Made by a program: the position numbers and the translations under genes. A DNA stretch of 64,000 bases from Streptomyces sp. CGMCC 4.7035 (lineage in GTDB: Bacteria; Actinomycetota; Actinomycetes; Streptomycetales; Streptomycetaceae). The stretch lies in NCBI RefSeq assembly GCF_031583065.1, contig NZ_CP134053.1:6489001-6553000 (forward strand), written 5' to 3'. The notes under the pieces are model-generated. The model did not search any database. It saw only the letters and a list, made by a program, of their open reading frames with translations, and had not been told where the DNA came from. How positions within the stretch are numbered: the first letter of the stretch is position 1; each line of letters begins with the position of its first letter. Shown one piece after another: positions 1-10,425 of the stretch.

Positions 1-1
1 C

Positions 2-1858
2 GGAAAACGGCTCCTCGCCCAGTTCAAGCCCGAACGCGGCACGATGTACGCGATGCTGGTCACCTGTGTGCTGAGCGTCGGTCTCTCCGTGATCGGACCG
101 AAGATCCTCGGCAAGGCGACCGACCTGGTCTTCGCCGGGATCATCGGCCGTCAGATGCCGTCGGGGGCGACCAAGGAGCAGGTCCTCGACTCCATGCGCA
201 AGCGGGGCGAGGGCGGCGTCGCCGACATGCTCTCCGGCACGGACTTCACCCCGGGCAAGGGCATCGACTTCGGCGCCGTGGGGAACGTCCTGCTGTACGC
301 GCTCGGCGCGTTCGTCCTGGCCGGCCTGCTCATGGCGGTGGCCACCCGGCTCTCCAACCGGGCCATCAACCGGACCGTCTACCGGTTGCGCGAGGACGTA
401 CAGGCGAAGCTGTCGCGGCTTCCGCTGTCGTACTTCGACAAGCGGCAGCGCGGCGAGGTGCTCAGCCGCGCCACCAACGACATCGACAACATCGGGCAGA
501 CACTCCAGCAGTCGCTGGGCCAGCTCATCAACTCGCTGCTGACGATCGTGGGCGTGCTGGCGGTGATGTTCTGGGTGTCGTGGCTGCTGGCGCTGGTGGC
601 GCTGGTGACCGTGCCGCTCTCGTTCGTCGTGGCCACGCGGATCGGCAAGCGCTCGCAGCCGCACTTCGTGCAGCAGTGGCGCACCACCGGCAAGCTGAAC
701 GCGCACATCGAGGAGATGTACACCGGGCACACGCTGGTGAAGGTGTTCGGGCGTCAGGACGAGTCGGCGCGGCAGTTCGCCGAGCAGAACGAGAAGCTGT
801 ACGAGGCCGGGTTCAAGGCGCAGTTCAACAGCGGTGTGATGCAGCCGCTGATGATGTTCGTGTCGAACCTGAACTATGTGCTGGTGGCCGTGGTCGGTGG
901 TCTGCGGGTCGCGTCCGGTGCGCTGTCCATCGGCGACGTGCAGGCCTTCATCCAGTACTCGCGGCAGTTCTCGATGCCGCTGACGCAGGTCGCGTCGATG
1001 GCGAACCTGGTGCAGTCGGGTGTCGCCTCGGCGGAGCGGATCTTCGAGCTGCTGGACGCAGAGGAACAGGAGTCCGACCCCGAGGCCGCGGTGCGGCCGG
1101 AGGAGCTGCACGGACGGGTCGCGCTGGAAAACGTGTCGTTCCGGTACGACCCCGAGAAGCCGCTCATCGAGGACCTGTCGCTGAAGGTGGAGCCGGGGCA
1201 CACGGTCGCGATCGTCGGCCCGACGGGCGCGGGCAAGACGACCCTCGTCAACCTGCTGATGCGGTTCTACGAGGTCACCGGCGGGCGGATCACGCTCGAC
1301 GGGGTCGACATCGCGAAGATGTCCCGGGACGAACTGCGGGCCGCGATCGGGATGGTGCTCCAGGACACCTGGCTGTTCGGGGGCACGATCGCGGAGAACA
1401 TCGCGTACGGGGCCGCGCGCGAGGTCACCCGCGGGGAGATCGAGGAGGCAGCGCGGGCGGCGCACGCGGACCGGTTCATCCGGACGCTGCCGGACGGCTA
1501 CGACACCGTGATCGACGACGAGGGCACGGGGGTCAGCGCGGGTGAGAAGCAGCTCATCACGATCGCGCGGGCGTTCCTGTCCGACCCGGTGATCCTGGTT
1601 CTGGACGAGGCGACGAGTTCGGTGGACACCCGGACCGAGGTGCTGATCCAGAAGGCGATGGCGAAGCTGGCGCACGGGCGGACGTCGTTCGTGATCGCCC
1701 ATCGCCTGTCGACGATCCGGGACGCGGACACGATCCTGGTGATGGAGAACGGGTCCATCGTCGAGCAGGGTTCGCACACCGAACTGCTGGCCGCCGACGG
1801 GGCGTACGCGCGGCTGTACAAGGCGCAGTTCGCCCAGGCGGTGGCCGAGGTCGACTGA
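2..1858 (+). CDS. ABC exporter half (membrane + ATPase domains), 5' end outside window
   Basis: This is one subunit of a multidrug/lipid-type ABC exporter (type IV fold). The reading frame is open to the window edge, and the residues before the first ATG ([13 protein letters not shown]) look like the usual cytoplasmic start of this family, so the true start lies upstream. Hydrophobic segments cover the first half. The ATPase domain follows, with Walker [10 protein letters not shown] near 1218-1244, Walker [12 protein letters not shown] near 1591-1623 and an H-loop histidine in IAHRLST. The signature motif reads VSAGEKQ instead of LSGGQ, as is common in actinobacterial heterodimeric exporters, so a partner subunit probably lies just upstream. 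The transported substrate cannot be told from sequence. Confidence 0.93.
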   Translation, partial: GKRLLAQFKPERGTMYAMLVTCVLSVGLSVIGPKILGKATDLVFAGIIGRQMPSGATKEQVLDSMRKRGEGGVADMLSGTDFTPGKGIDFGAVGNVLLYALGAFVLAGLLMAVATRLSNRAINRTVYRLREDVQAKLSRLPLSYFDKRQRGEVLSRATNDIDNIGQTLQQSLGQLINSLLTIVGVLAVMFWVSWLLALVALVTVPLSFVVATRIGKRSQPHFVQQWRTTGKLNAHIEEMYTGHTLVKVFGRQDESARQFAEQNEKLYEAGFKAQFNSGVMQPLMMFVSNLNYVLVAVVGGLRVASGALSIGDVQAFIQYSRQFSMPLTQVASMANLVQSGVASAERIFELLDAEEQESDPEAAVRPEELHGRVALENVSFRYDPEKPLIEDLSLKVEPGHTVAIVGPTGAGKTTLVNLLMRFYEVTGGRITLDGVDIAKMSRDELRAAIGMVLQDTWLFGGTIAENIAYGAAREVTRGEIEEAARAAHADRFIRTLPDGYDTVIDDEGTGVSAGEKQLITIARAFLSDPVILVLDEATSSVDTRTEVLIQKAMAKLAHGRTSFVIAHRLSTIRDADTILVMENGSIVEQGSHTELLAADGAYARLYKAQFAQAVAEVD

Positions 1859-1865
1859 GGTCCTG

Positions 1866-1888
1866 GGGGCCGTCCCTTGGGCGGCCCC
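1866..1888. terminator. Bidirectional terminator between exporter and hrdA
   Basis: GGGGCCG (1866-1872) pairs with CGGCCCC (1882-1888), and the inner TCCCTTGGG can extend the stem. A pyrimidine-rich run follows. It sits between two convergent genes whose stop codons are about 40 nt apart, so it probably serves both. Confidence 0.6.
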
Positions 1889-1899
1889 TTTCGGTCTCT

Positions 1900-3030
1900 T
1901 CAGTCCAGGTAACCCCTCAACTGGTCCGCGAAGGCGTGATCGCGGAGCTTGTTGAGCGTCTTCGACTCGATCTGCCTGATCCGTTCCCTGGTCACGCCGA
2001 AGATGCGGCCTATCTCCTCCAGGGTGCGGGGGCGGCCGTCGACCAGGCCGTACCGCAGCTGTACGACCTTCCTCTCCCGTTCGCCGAGCGTGGACAGGAC
2101 CGCCTCCAGATGCTCCCTGAGCAGCAGGAACGCGGCGGACTCGACCGGGCTCGTGGCGTCGCCGTCCTCGATGAGGTCGCCCAGGGCCACGTCGTCCTCC
2201 TCGCCCACGGGCGCGTGGAGGGAGACCGGCTCCTGGGCGAGCCGCAGCACCTCGGTGACGCGCTCGCCGGGCAGCTCCAGGTGGGCGGCGACCTCTTCCG
2301 GTGTGGGCTCGTAGCCGCGTTCCTGGAGCATGCGGCGCTGGACGCGGACGACGCGGTTGATCAGCTCGACGACGTGGACGGGGACGCGGATGGTGCGGGC
2401 CTGGTCGGCCAGGGCGCGGGACATGGCCTGGCGGATCCACCAGGTCGCGTACGTCGAGAACTTGTACCCGCGGGCGTAGTCGAACTTCTCGACGGCCCGG
2501 ATGAGCCCGAGGTTCCCCTCCTGGACCAGGTCCAGCATGGTCAGCCCACGCCCGACGTACCGCTTGGCCACGGAGACGACGAGCCGCAGATTGGCCTCGA
2601 TGAGCCGCCGCTTGGCCATCCGCCCCATGACCACCAACCGGTCGAGGTCCACCGCGAGTTGGGTGTCCAGGTCGGGGGTGTTGCCGAGCTTCTCCTCGGC
2701 GAACAGGCCGGCTTCGACGCGGCGGGCGAGTTCGACCTCCTCGGCGGCCGTGAGCAGGGGGATACGGCCGATCTCGCGCAGGTACTGGCGGAACAGGTCC
2801 GAGGAGGGGCCGCTGGTCTCGACGCGGCTGCGGAGGGATTCGACGGGCTCGGGCGCCTCGGTGGTCTCGGCACTCTCCGGTTCGCCCGGCTCGGGCGGTT
2901 CCTGCGGCTCCGCGTCCGTCTCGGGGTGGTGCGCGAGCCGGCTCTGCGGGGGCACCGCCGCGAGGACGTCGGTCTCGGCGTCCGGCTCGTCCGTTCGGAT
3001 CTCTGTCTGTGTGAGGGTCTGGGTCTGCAC
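1900..3030 (-). CDS. hrdA: RNA polymerase group 2 sigma factor (HrdA-like)
   Basis: A sigma-70 family factor of about 376 residues. Region 1.2 ([18 protein letters not shown]), regions 2.1-2.4 ([34 protein letters not shown]), region 3 and region 4.2 ([20 protein letters not shown]) are all present, so it should recognise HrdB-like promoters. It is shorter than the principal factor HrdB and lies beside dnaG, as hrdA does in S. coelicolor from memory. The frame stays open up to an ATG at 3228, but I prefer the GTG at 3030: a GGAGGT stands 7 nt upstream, and the extra 66 residues look like translated leader. Known group 2 Hrd factors in Streptomyces are largely dispensable. Confidence 0.88.
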   Translation of the reverse strand: MQTQTLTQTEIRTDEPDAETDVLAAVPPQSRLAHHPETDAEPQEPPEPGEPESAETTEAPEPVESLRSRVETSGPSSDLFRQYLREIGRIPLLTAAEEVELARRVEAGLFAEEKLGNTPDLDTQLAVDLDRLVVMGRMAKRRLIEANLRLVVSVAKRYVGRGLTMLDLVQEGNLGLIRAVEKFDYARGYKFSTYATWWIRQAMSRALADQARTIRVPVHVVELINRVVRVQRRMLQERGYEPTPEEVAAHLELPGERVTEVLRLAQEPVSLHAPVGEEDDVALGDLIEDGDATSPVESAAFLLLREHLEAVLSTLGERERKVVQLRYGLVDGRPRTLEEIGRIFGVTRERIRQIESKTLNKLRDHAFADQLRGYLD

Positions 3031-3337
3031 GGGGGCGACCTCCAGGAATGTCGCTGCTGAGCCATGCGGCAGCGGTACGTCGGGGATGGGGCCGACGGTC
3101 CGCCCGTCGGCCATCCCGTAGTCATTGAGCGGAACCGCGGAAATGTCGGACCCGCGGTGGGCGGGCCGGCCGCGCTCCGAGGACTCAGGCACCGGAACCC
3201 AGTGTGGGGTACGACACATCGCCGCCACGAGGGGCGTGCGGCCACTTTTTGAGTCCGGTCCGTGACCGGGTGGTTACTCAGCTCGTTTGACCATCGCACT
3301 GACTGCCGGGAACACTGGCAGGGACCGATTGGGCAGG

Positions 3338-3688
3338 ATGGGAAGTGTGAGCGAGATCGAGGAGTTGCGGCGCCGTCTTGAGGCGCTGGAGGCGCGGGTG
3401 GACGAGGTCGCGGCGCAGCAGGCCACGACACGGAACCTCGCCCTCGACTCCGACCGGGACGTGGCTGCGCTGCAGGAGCAGCGTCAAGCCGATATGCGGC
3501 TCATCCGAGCGGTGCGAGACACACAGCTTGAGCACGGCAAGACGCTTGAGGCGCACACCAGGACCCTGGCCGAGCATGGCAAGCTGCTCGGCGCCCTCGT
3601 GTCCGGTCAGGTGGCGATGATGGAGCAGCTCCAGGCGATCACGGATCACCTCGGGAGCACTCCGCCCGACGAGTCGAGCGAGGCATAG
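3338..3688 (+). CDS. Small coiled-coil protein of unknown function
   Basis: About 116 residues, almost entirely heptad-like helix rich in Glu, Arg, Leu and Gln (for example ELRRRLEALEARVDEVAAQQ), with no membrane segment or known motif. It is probably a soluble oligomeric coiled coil. The start is uncertain: ATG 3338 or GTG 3347 are both possible, and neither has a strong ribosome-binding site. It converges on dnaG with only 12 nt between the stops and diverges from hrdA. Third-position GC fits a real gene although the family is not recognised. Confidence 0.7.
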   Translation: MGSVSEIEELRRRLEALEARVDEVAAQQATTRNLALDSDRDVAALQEQRQADMRLIRAVRDTQLEHGKTLEAHTRTLAEHGKLLGALVSGQVAMMEQLQAITDHLGSTPPDESSEA

Positions 3689-3700
3689 CCCGGACAGCCG

Positions 3701-5605
3701 TTACAGCGCCCCCGCGCCCCTCTCCCGCAACGCCTGGTCGTACTGCTGGAGGACCCACAACTCGTTCTGTACGGCGGTCAGGTGGGCCGGGTCCGCCTGG
3801 TGGCCCAGGCGGGTCAGGGCGCCCTGGATCTCATGGACGCGGCGTTCGACCGCGCGGCGGCGGACCGAGACGAGCACGGTGCCCGCGTACACCTCGTCCA
3901 CCGTCCTGCGCATGATCGCCTCGACCGCCAGTTCCGTGACCATGGCGCGGACCGTGTCGTCGGGGGCCGCCTCGCGGACGCGGACCAGGTACTCCTGCGG
4001 GTCCTGGACGCCGTACTCCGCGCCGCCCGCCTCCATGATCGCCTCGCGGACGGCCGCGTACTGCTGCGCGGTGAACTCGTCGACCCCGTACGCGTCGAAC
4101 GCGGGCGAAACCAACTCCGGGCGCTGGAGGGCGAGTTTGAGCAGCTCGCGCTCGGTCGCGAAGACCGGGTTGCGGAGGTTGAGCGCCGGACCCGGGGCGG
4201 CCGGGCGGGGGGCCGCCTCGTACGGCTGCGAAGAGCGCTGACCGGTCGGCGCGGGACCGCGGCCGCCCCGGTCGCGCGCCCAACGGGCCAGCTGCGCCAC
4301 CCGTTTGACCACGAACTGCGTGTCGAGGATGCCGAGCATGCCCGCGAGCTGCACCGCGACCTCGTGCTGGGCGCCGCTGTTCTTGATGCGCGCGACGACG
4401 GGCGCGGCCTCGTCCAGCGCGGCCGCGCGGCCCGCGGGGGTGTCGAGGTCGTAGCGGACCACCATCTGGCGCAGCGCGAACTCGAAGAGCGGCATGCGGG
4501 GTTCGACCAGGTCGGCGACCGCCTCGTCGCCCTTCGCGAGGCGCAGCTCACAGGGGTCCATACCGTCCGGCGCGATCGCGATGTACGTCTCGGCGGCGAA
4601 CTTCTGATCGTCCTCGAACGCCCGCAGGGCCGCCTTCTGACCGGCCGCGTCACCGTCGAAGGTGAAGATCACCCGCGCCATGCCGTTGTCCATCAGCAGC
4701 CGCCGCAGGATCTTGATGTGCTCGCCGCCGAAGGCCGTGCCGCAGGTCGCGATGGCCGTGGTGACCCCCGCGAGGTGGCAGGCCATGACGTCCGTGTAGC
4801 CCTCGACCACCACCGCGCGGCTCGTCTTCGCGATCTCCTTCTTCGCCAGGTCGATGCCGTAGAGGACCTGGGACTTCTTGTAGATCGGCGTCTCGGGGGT
4901 GTTCAGGTACTTGGGGCCGTTGTCCGCCTCGTACAGCTTCCGCGCGCCGAAGCCCACCACGTCCCCGCCGATGTCGCGGATCGGCCACATCAACCGGCCG
5001 CGGAAGCGGTCGATGGGGCCCCGGCGGCCCTCCTGGGCGAGGCCGGAGAGCAGCAGCTCCTTGTCGGAGAAGCCCTTGCCGCGGAGATAGCGGGTGAGGT
5101 GGTCCCAGCCCTGGGGGCTGTAGCCGACGCCGAAGTGGACCGCGGCGGCCTGGTCGAAACCGCGCTCGGCCAGGAACTTTCGTCCCGCCTCGGCCTCGGG
5201 ACTGACACCGAGCTGCTCGGCGTACCACTGGGCGGCCAGCTTGTGGGCCTCGATCAGACGGATGCGCTCGCCGCGCTGGTGGGTGGGGTTGTACCCGCCC
5301 TCCTCGTACCGCAGCGTGATGCCCGCCCGGGCGGCGAGGCGCTCCACCGCCTCCGAGAAGGAGAGGTGGTCGACCTTCATCACGAACGTGAGGGTGTCGC
5401 CGCCCTCCTGGCAGCCGAAGCAGTGGAACAGCCCCTTGCTCGGGCTGACCTGGAAGGACGGCGACTTCTCGTCGTGGAACGGGCACAGACCCTTCAGGTT
5501 CCCGCCGCCCGCGTTGCGCAGCTGGAGGTACTCGGACACGACGGAGTCGATCGGGACCGCGTCCCGTACCGCCTTCACGTCCTCGTCGTTGATCCGTCCT
5601 GCCAC
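3701..5605 (-). CDS. dnaG: DNA primase
   Basis: Makes RNA primers for lagging-strand synthesis at the replication fork. It has 634 residues, the normal length. The N-terminal CHC2 zinc-binding domain has its four ligands at C41, H44, C62 and C65. The TOPRIM catalytic core follows, with VVVEGYTDVMA around residue 265 and the acidic FTFDGDAAGQKA motif around 310. The C-terminal third is the DnaB helicase-interaction region and is variable, with an Arg/Pro/Ala-rich linker. It starts with ATG at 5605; a GAGG-type site stands upstream. It lies head-to-tail with the flavoprotein gene upstream (50 nt gap). Confidence 0.97.
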   Translation of the reverse strand: MAGRINDEDVKAVRDAVPIDSVVSEYLQLRNAGGGNLKGLCPFHDEKSPSFQVSPSKGLFHCFGCQEGGDTLTFVMKVDHLSFSEAVERLAARAGITLRYEEGGYNPTHQRGERIRLIEAHKLAAQWYAEQLGVSPEAEAGRKFLAERGFDQAAAVHFGVGYSPQGWDHLTRYLRGKGFSDKELLLSGLAQEGRRGPIDRFRGRLMWPIRDIGGDVVGFGARKLYEADNGPKYLNTPETPIYKKSQVLYGIDLAKKEIAKTSRAVVVEGYTDVMACHLAGVTTAIATCGTAFGGEHIKILRRLLMDNGMARVIFTFDGDAAGQKAALRAFEDDQKFAAETYIAIAPDGMDPCELRLAKGDEAVADLVEPRMPLFEFALRQMVVRYDLDTPAGRAAALDEAAPVVARIKNSGAQHEVAVQLAGMLGILDTQFVVKRVAQLARWARDRGGRGPAPTGQRSSQPYEAAPRPAAPGPALNLRNPVFATERELLKLALQRPELVSPAFDAYGVDEFTAQQYAAVREAIMEAGGAEYGVQDPQEYLVRVREAAPDDTVRAMVTELAVEAIMRRTVDEVYAGTVLVSVRRRAVERRVHEIQGALTRLGHQADPAHLTAVQNELWVLQQYDQALRERGAGAL

Positions 5606-5655
5606 GAGGAGATTCTACGGGGCAGCACCGACAGTCCCGGAGCGTGGGAAGCCGG

Positions 5656-6927
5656 CTAGGCCCGGTCCGACAGACTCTCCAGCGGCACCGACGGGTCCGC
5701 CAGAGCCTCCTGGTCCACCCGGACCCTCGACCTGATCAGCTCCTGAATTCGGTCTGTGACGTCCCACACATTCACGTTCATCCCGGCCAGAACCCTGTCC
5801 TCCTTCAGCCAGAACGCGATGAAGTGCCGCTTTCCGACATCGCCCCGGATCACCACCTCGTCGCACGACCCCGGCGGCGCCCACCCCGAGTACTCCATCC
5901 CCATGTCGTACTGGTCCGAGAAGAAGTACGGCACCCGGTCGTACGTCACATCACGCCCGAGCATCGAGCGGGCGGCCGCCGGGCCGCCGTTCAGCGCGTT
6001 GGCCCAGTGCTCGACGCGCAGCCGGGTGCCGAACAGCTCCAGCGGGAAGGACGCCACGTCACCGGCCGCGTAGATGTCGGGGTCGGACGTGCGCAGCCGG
6101 GTGTCCACCGCGATGCCGCCCCCGTGCGCACGGTCGGCCAGCTCCAGCCCCGCCGCCTCCGCGAGACCGACCCTCGGCGCCGCGCCGATCGCGGCGAGCA
6201 CGTCGTGCGCGGGGTGCTCCTCGCCGTCGTCGGTGCGGGCGGCCAGCACCATGCCGTCCTGGCCGACGATCTCGGTGAGCCTGACGCCGAAGCGGAAGCG
6301 GACGCCGTGCTCGCGGTGCAGCTCGGCGAAGAGGTTGCCCACCTCGGGGCCGAGGACCCCGTGCAGCGGCGTCGGCAGCGGCTCGATGATGGTGACCTCC
6401 GCGCCGTACTCGCGGGCCGCCGCCGCGACCTCCAGGCCGATCCAGCCGGCGCCCGCGATCACGAGGTGGCCGTTGTCCCGGCCGAGCGCGGCGAGGACGC
6501 CCTTCAGACGCTCGGCGTGGGCCAGGCGGCGCAGATGGTGGACGCCCGCGAGATCCGTCCCCGGGATGTCCAGGCGGCGGGGCTCGGCGCCGGTCACGAG
6601 GAGCAGCTTGTCGTAGTGGACGAGCGTGCCGTCGTCGCCGAAGCGGACGGTCTTGGCGGCGCGGTCGATGGCGTCGACGGTCTGGCCGAGGTGCAGCTCG
6701 ACGTCGTTGCGCGCGTACCAGGCGGGCTCGTGGACGAAGACGCTGTCGCGCTCCTCCTTGCCCAGCAGATAGCCCTTGGAGAGGGGAGGCCGCTCATATG
6801 GGTGGTCGCGTTCGTCGCAGATCAGTATCACGCGGCCGGTGAAACCCTCCGCCCGGAGCGTCTCGGCCGCCTTCGCGCCGGCGAGACCTCCTCCGACGAT
6901 GACGAATGTCTGATCCGCGTCGACCAC
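5656..6927 (-). CDS. FAD/NAD-dependent oxidoreductase, ferredoxin-reductase family
   Basis: A 423-residue flavoprotein. The FAD Rossmann motif FVIVGGGLAGAKAAETLR is at residues 9-26 and the NAD-binding motif LVIAGAGWIGLEVAAAAREYG near residue 150. The C-terminal reductase domain starts around FFSDQYDMGMEY. Proteins of this type pass electrons from NAD(P)H to a ferredoxin serving oxygenases or P450s. No ferredoxin gene is adjacent, so the partner is unknown. Supplying the nitrate reductase 5 kb away is conceivable but unsupported. It is followed by dnaG on the same strand. Confidence 0.88.
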   Translation of the reverse strand: MVDADQTFVIVGGGLAGAKAAETLRAEGFTGRVILICDERDHPYERPPLSKGYLLGKEERDSVFVHEPAWYARNDVELHLGQTVDAIDRAAKTVRFGDDGTLVHYDKLLLVTGAEPRRLDIPGTDLAGVHHLRRLAHAERLKGVLAALGRDNGHLVIAGAGWIGLEVAAAAREYGAEVTIIEPLPTPLHGVLGPEVGNLFAELHREHGVRFRFGVRLTEIVGQDGMVLAARTDDGEEHPAHDVLAAIGAAPRVGLAEAAGLELADRAHGGGIAVDTRLRTSDPDIYAAGDVASFPLELFGTRLRVEHWANALNGGPAAARSMLGRDVTYDRVPYFFSDQYDMGMEYSGWAPPGSCDEVVIRGDVGKRHFIAFWLKEDRVLAGMNVNVWDVTDRIQELIRSRVRVDQEALADPSVPLESLSDRA

Positions 6928-7031
6928 TTGATGCCTCCTCGTAAGGATGTCGCCACATGCGAGCCTCCCGCACGCAGCGTGATGCGGGAAGAGGGAGTGC
7001 CCCGATCAGGCCACGGAGGGTCACGCCCGGG

Positions 7032-8396
<1,365 letters not shown>

Positions 8397-8537
8397 GACC
8401 CGACAGTAGACGCAGCCGGTGACAATCGGGATGTCCGCATCCGTTTCCCGCCGAACCGTTTCGCGCCGCGGGGGCGGGCGTGCGGCCCGGGGCCGCGGAT
8501 GGATTTCGCCCCCGCCGCCCCTACCCGTCCCATCCCC

Positions 8538-8552
8538 AGGGGCTCCGCCCCT
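8538..8552. terminator. Hairpin in a dispersed Streptomyces-type repeat
   Basis: AGGGGC-TCC-GCCCCT forms a 6-bp perfect stem just after the chelatase stop. The surrounding words (CCCGTCCCATCCCCAGGGGC) resemble a short repeat that I recall as common between Streptomyces genes. It probably terminates the chelatase gene transcript. Confidence 0.5.
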
Positions 8553-8588
8553 TCGCGTACCGCTTCCCGCCGCGGCGGAGCCGATCGC

Positions 8589-9491
8589 TCAGGCCGAGGC
8601 CAGCGCCCGCGCAGTGGTCACCTCGGGAACCGCGACCGCCTGCTCGTAGCGGTGCACGACCAGCCGGGCCATCGCAGCGTGGGCACCCAGCGGCGCCGCA
8701 GCGATCCAGGGAGCCGCCTCGGCGCACTCGGTCGCGAAACGGCCCGGCGCCGCGAAGTACGAGGCGACGGCCACCCGGTGACGCCCACGGGCGGCGAGCG
8801 CCCGCACCGCGGCGGACACGGTGGGCGCGGCCGCGGAGGCGTAGGCGGGCACGACGGGAACGCCGAGACGCTCGGCGAGGAGCTGGGCGGTGCGGCGCGT
8901 GTCGACCGCGGAGTCGGGGTCGCGGGAGCCGGCGGCGGCGAGCACGACCGCGCTCGCCCGGCGCTGCGCGTCGCTCATCCGCGTCCGCCAGCCGGCCTCG
9001 ACGAGCCGGGCGTACAGGGCCTCCACGAGGAGCGGGTGCGGGCCGAGCGGGGCGGCCACGCGGGTGTCGGCCCGCGCCGCGGCGGCGGCCTCGGGGATGT
9101 CGTGCTTGACGTGGTAGCCGCGGCTGAGGAGCAGCGGTACGAGGACGGCGCGGTCCTCGCCGAGGGAGGCGAGCGTGTCGGTCAGCAGGGGCTCGTTGAG
9201 CTCGATGTGGCCGAGGTGCACGGACAGGTGCGGGCGCAGCTCCCGGACGCGGTCCATGAGGGCGCGCGCGGTGGCCAGGGCGCGCGGGTCGCGGCTGCCG
9301 TGCGCCACGAGGACGAGCGCGGGCGGGGCCGGGCGCCGGGTCCCGTCGAGGGAGACGAGGCTGAGCTGGCTGCCGAGCTGGCTGGTGATCCGGCTCATGA
9401 GTTGCGCCGTACTGTCGAGGTGGGCGCCACGGAGCGGCTCGCCGCCGGGGCGGGGGTGGGACTCCTCGCGAAGAGGTTTCGACGCCGTCAT
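8589..9491 (-). CDS. Sirohydrochlorin chelatase (CbiX/SirB family)
   Basis: Inserts iron (or cobalt) into sirohydrochlorin. About 300 residues make a two-domain protein: each half begins with a strand plus a metal-site motif, LVLVAHGSRDPRALATARAL in the N-half and VVLAAAGSRDPDSAVDTR in the C-half. The second active-site histidine motif is near SRGYHVKHDI. In the second half the AHGSRD histidine is replaced by AGSRD, so only the first half keeps the full catalytic site. I chose ATG 9491 because AGGA stands 7 nt upstream; the open frame runs 24 codons further. The gene lies close to nasA and nirBD, which fits supplying siroheme to nitrite reductase. Confidence 0.87.
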   Translation of the reverse strand: MTASKPLREESHPRPGGEPLRGAHLDSTAQLMSRITSQLGSQLSLVSLDGTRRPAPPALVLVAHGSRDPRALATARALMDRVRELRPHLSVHLGHIELNEPLLTDTLASLGEDRAVLVPLLLSRGYHVKHDIPEAAAAARADTRVAAPLGPHPLLVEALYARLVEAGWRTRMSDAQRRASAVVLAAAGSRDPDSAVDTRRTAQLLAERLGVPVVPAYASAAAPTVSAAVRALAARGRHRVAVASYFAAPGRFATECAEAAPWIAAAPLGAHAAMARLVVHRYEQAVAVPEVTTARALASA

Positions 9492-9727
9492 GGACCGATC
9501 CTGGCGGTACGAGGTTGCCACGCCGTTGCGCGACCATGACCGGGTTGTTTTCCGCGGCTTCACCGTGTGGGGGCCGATGATGTGAGGGGCGCGGAGGGTG
9601 TTTCGCGCGCCCCCGCAGGTCCCGCGCGAACCGGATCCCCATACGCTGCGTCCCCACAGGTGACACTGATGACGCTGCTGACGCCGGTGACACTGGTGAA
9701 GCCACCGACCTGGGGGGACGCGCTTCG

Positions 9728-10423
9728 ATGGGCCTGCCGCGCCTGAGGATCCGCAGACCGCGCCTGCCGCGCACCCGCACCGGGCAGCGCAGGGCCGTGC
9801 AGGTCCTGATGCTGCTGTGCGTCCTGGCGCTGCTGCCGGCCACGTGGCTGTTCGTGTCCACGGGCGACCGGCTGCGCACGGCCGCGGACGTTCCGCGCAC
9901 GGAGGTCGCCGTCGTCTTCGGCGCCGGCCTGTGGAACGGCGAACCGTCCCCGTACCTCGCCCACCGGCTCGACGCGGCCGCCGAGCTGTACCGGGCGAGC
10001 CGCGTCAAGGTCGTCCTCGTCACCGGTGACAACAGCCGCGAGGACTACGACGAACCGGACGCGATGCGCGCCTATCTGACGAAGCACGGCGTCCCGGACG
10101 GGCGGATCGTCAGCGACTACGCGGGCTTCGACACCTGGGACTCCTGCGTCCGGGCGAAGAAGATCTTCGGGGTGGACCGGGCGGTCCTGATCAGCCAGGG
10201 CTTCCACATCCGCCGCGCGGTCGCCCTGTGCCGGGCGGCGGGCGTGACGTCGTACGGCGTCGGGGTGGCGGACAAGCACGACGTGACCTGGTACTACGGC
10301 GGCACCCGAGAGGTCTTCGCGGCGGGCAAGGCGGCCCTGGACGCGCTGTTCCACCCGGATCCGACGTTCCTCGGCCCCAAGGAGCAGGGGGTCGCGAGGG
10401 CGCTGACGGCGGCACGGGGCTGA
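9728..10423 (+). CDS. SanA/YdcF-like (DUF218) membrane-anchored protein
   Basis: 231 residues with an Arg-rich N-terminus, one membrane segment (residues 24-44, VQVLMLLCVLALLPATWLFV), then a DUF218 domain: VAVVFGAGLWNGEPSPYLAHRLDAAAELYR and VVLVTGDNSREDYDEPDAM. SanA-type proteins are linked to envelope integrity and vancomycin exclusion in enterobacteria, but the enzymatic activity is unsettled. The start ATG is preceded by a short GA-rich stretch. The next gene begins 2 nt after its stop, so the two are probably co-transcribed. Confidence 0.85.
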   Translation: MGLPRLRIRRPRLPRTRTGQRRAVQVLMLLCVLALLPATWLFVSTGDRLRTAADVPRTEVAVVFGAGLWNGEPSPYLAHRLDAAAELYRASRVKVVLVTGDNSREDYDEPDAMRAYLTKHGVPDGRIVSDYAGFDTWDSCVRAKKIFGVDRAVLISQGFHIRRAVALCRAAGVTSYGVGVADKHDVTWYYGGTREVFAAGKAALDALFHPDPTFLGPKEQGVARALTAARG

Positions 10424-10425
10424 GC

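Noticed and set aside
3287..3337. Longer start for the coiled-coil protein at 3287
   Set aside because: The added residues are not coiled-coil-like and no ribosome-binding site precedes that ATG.
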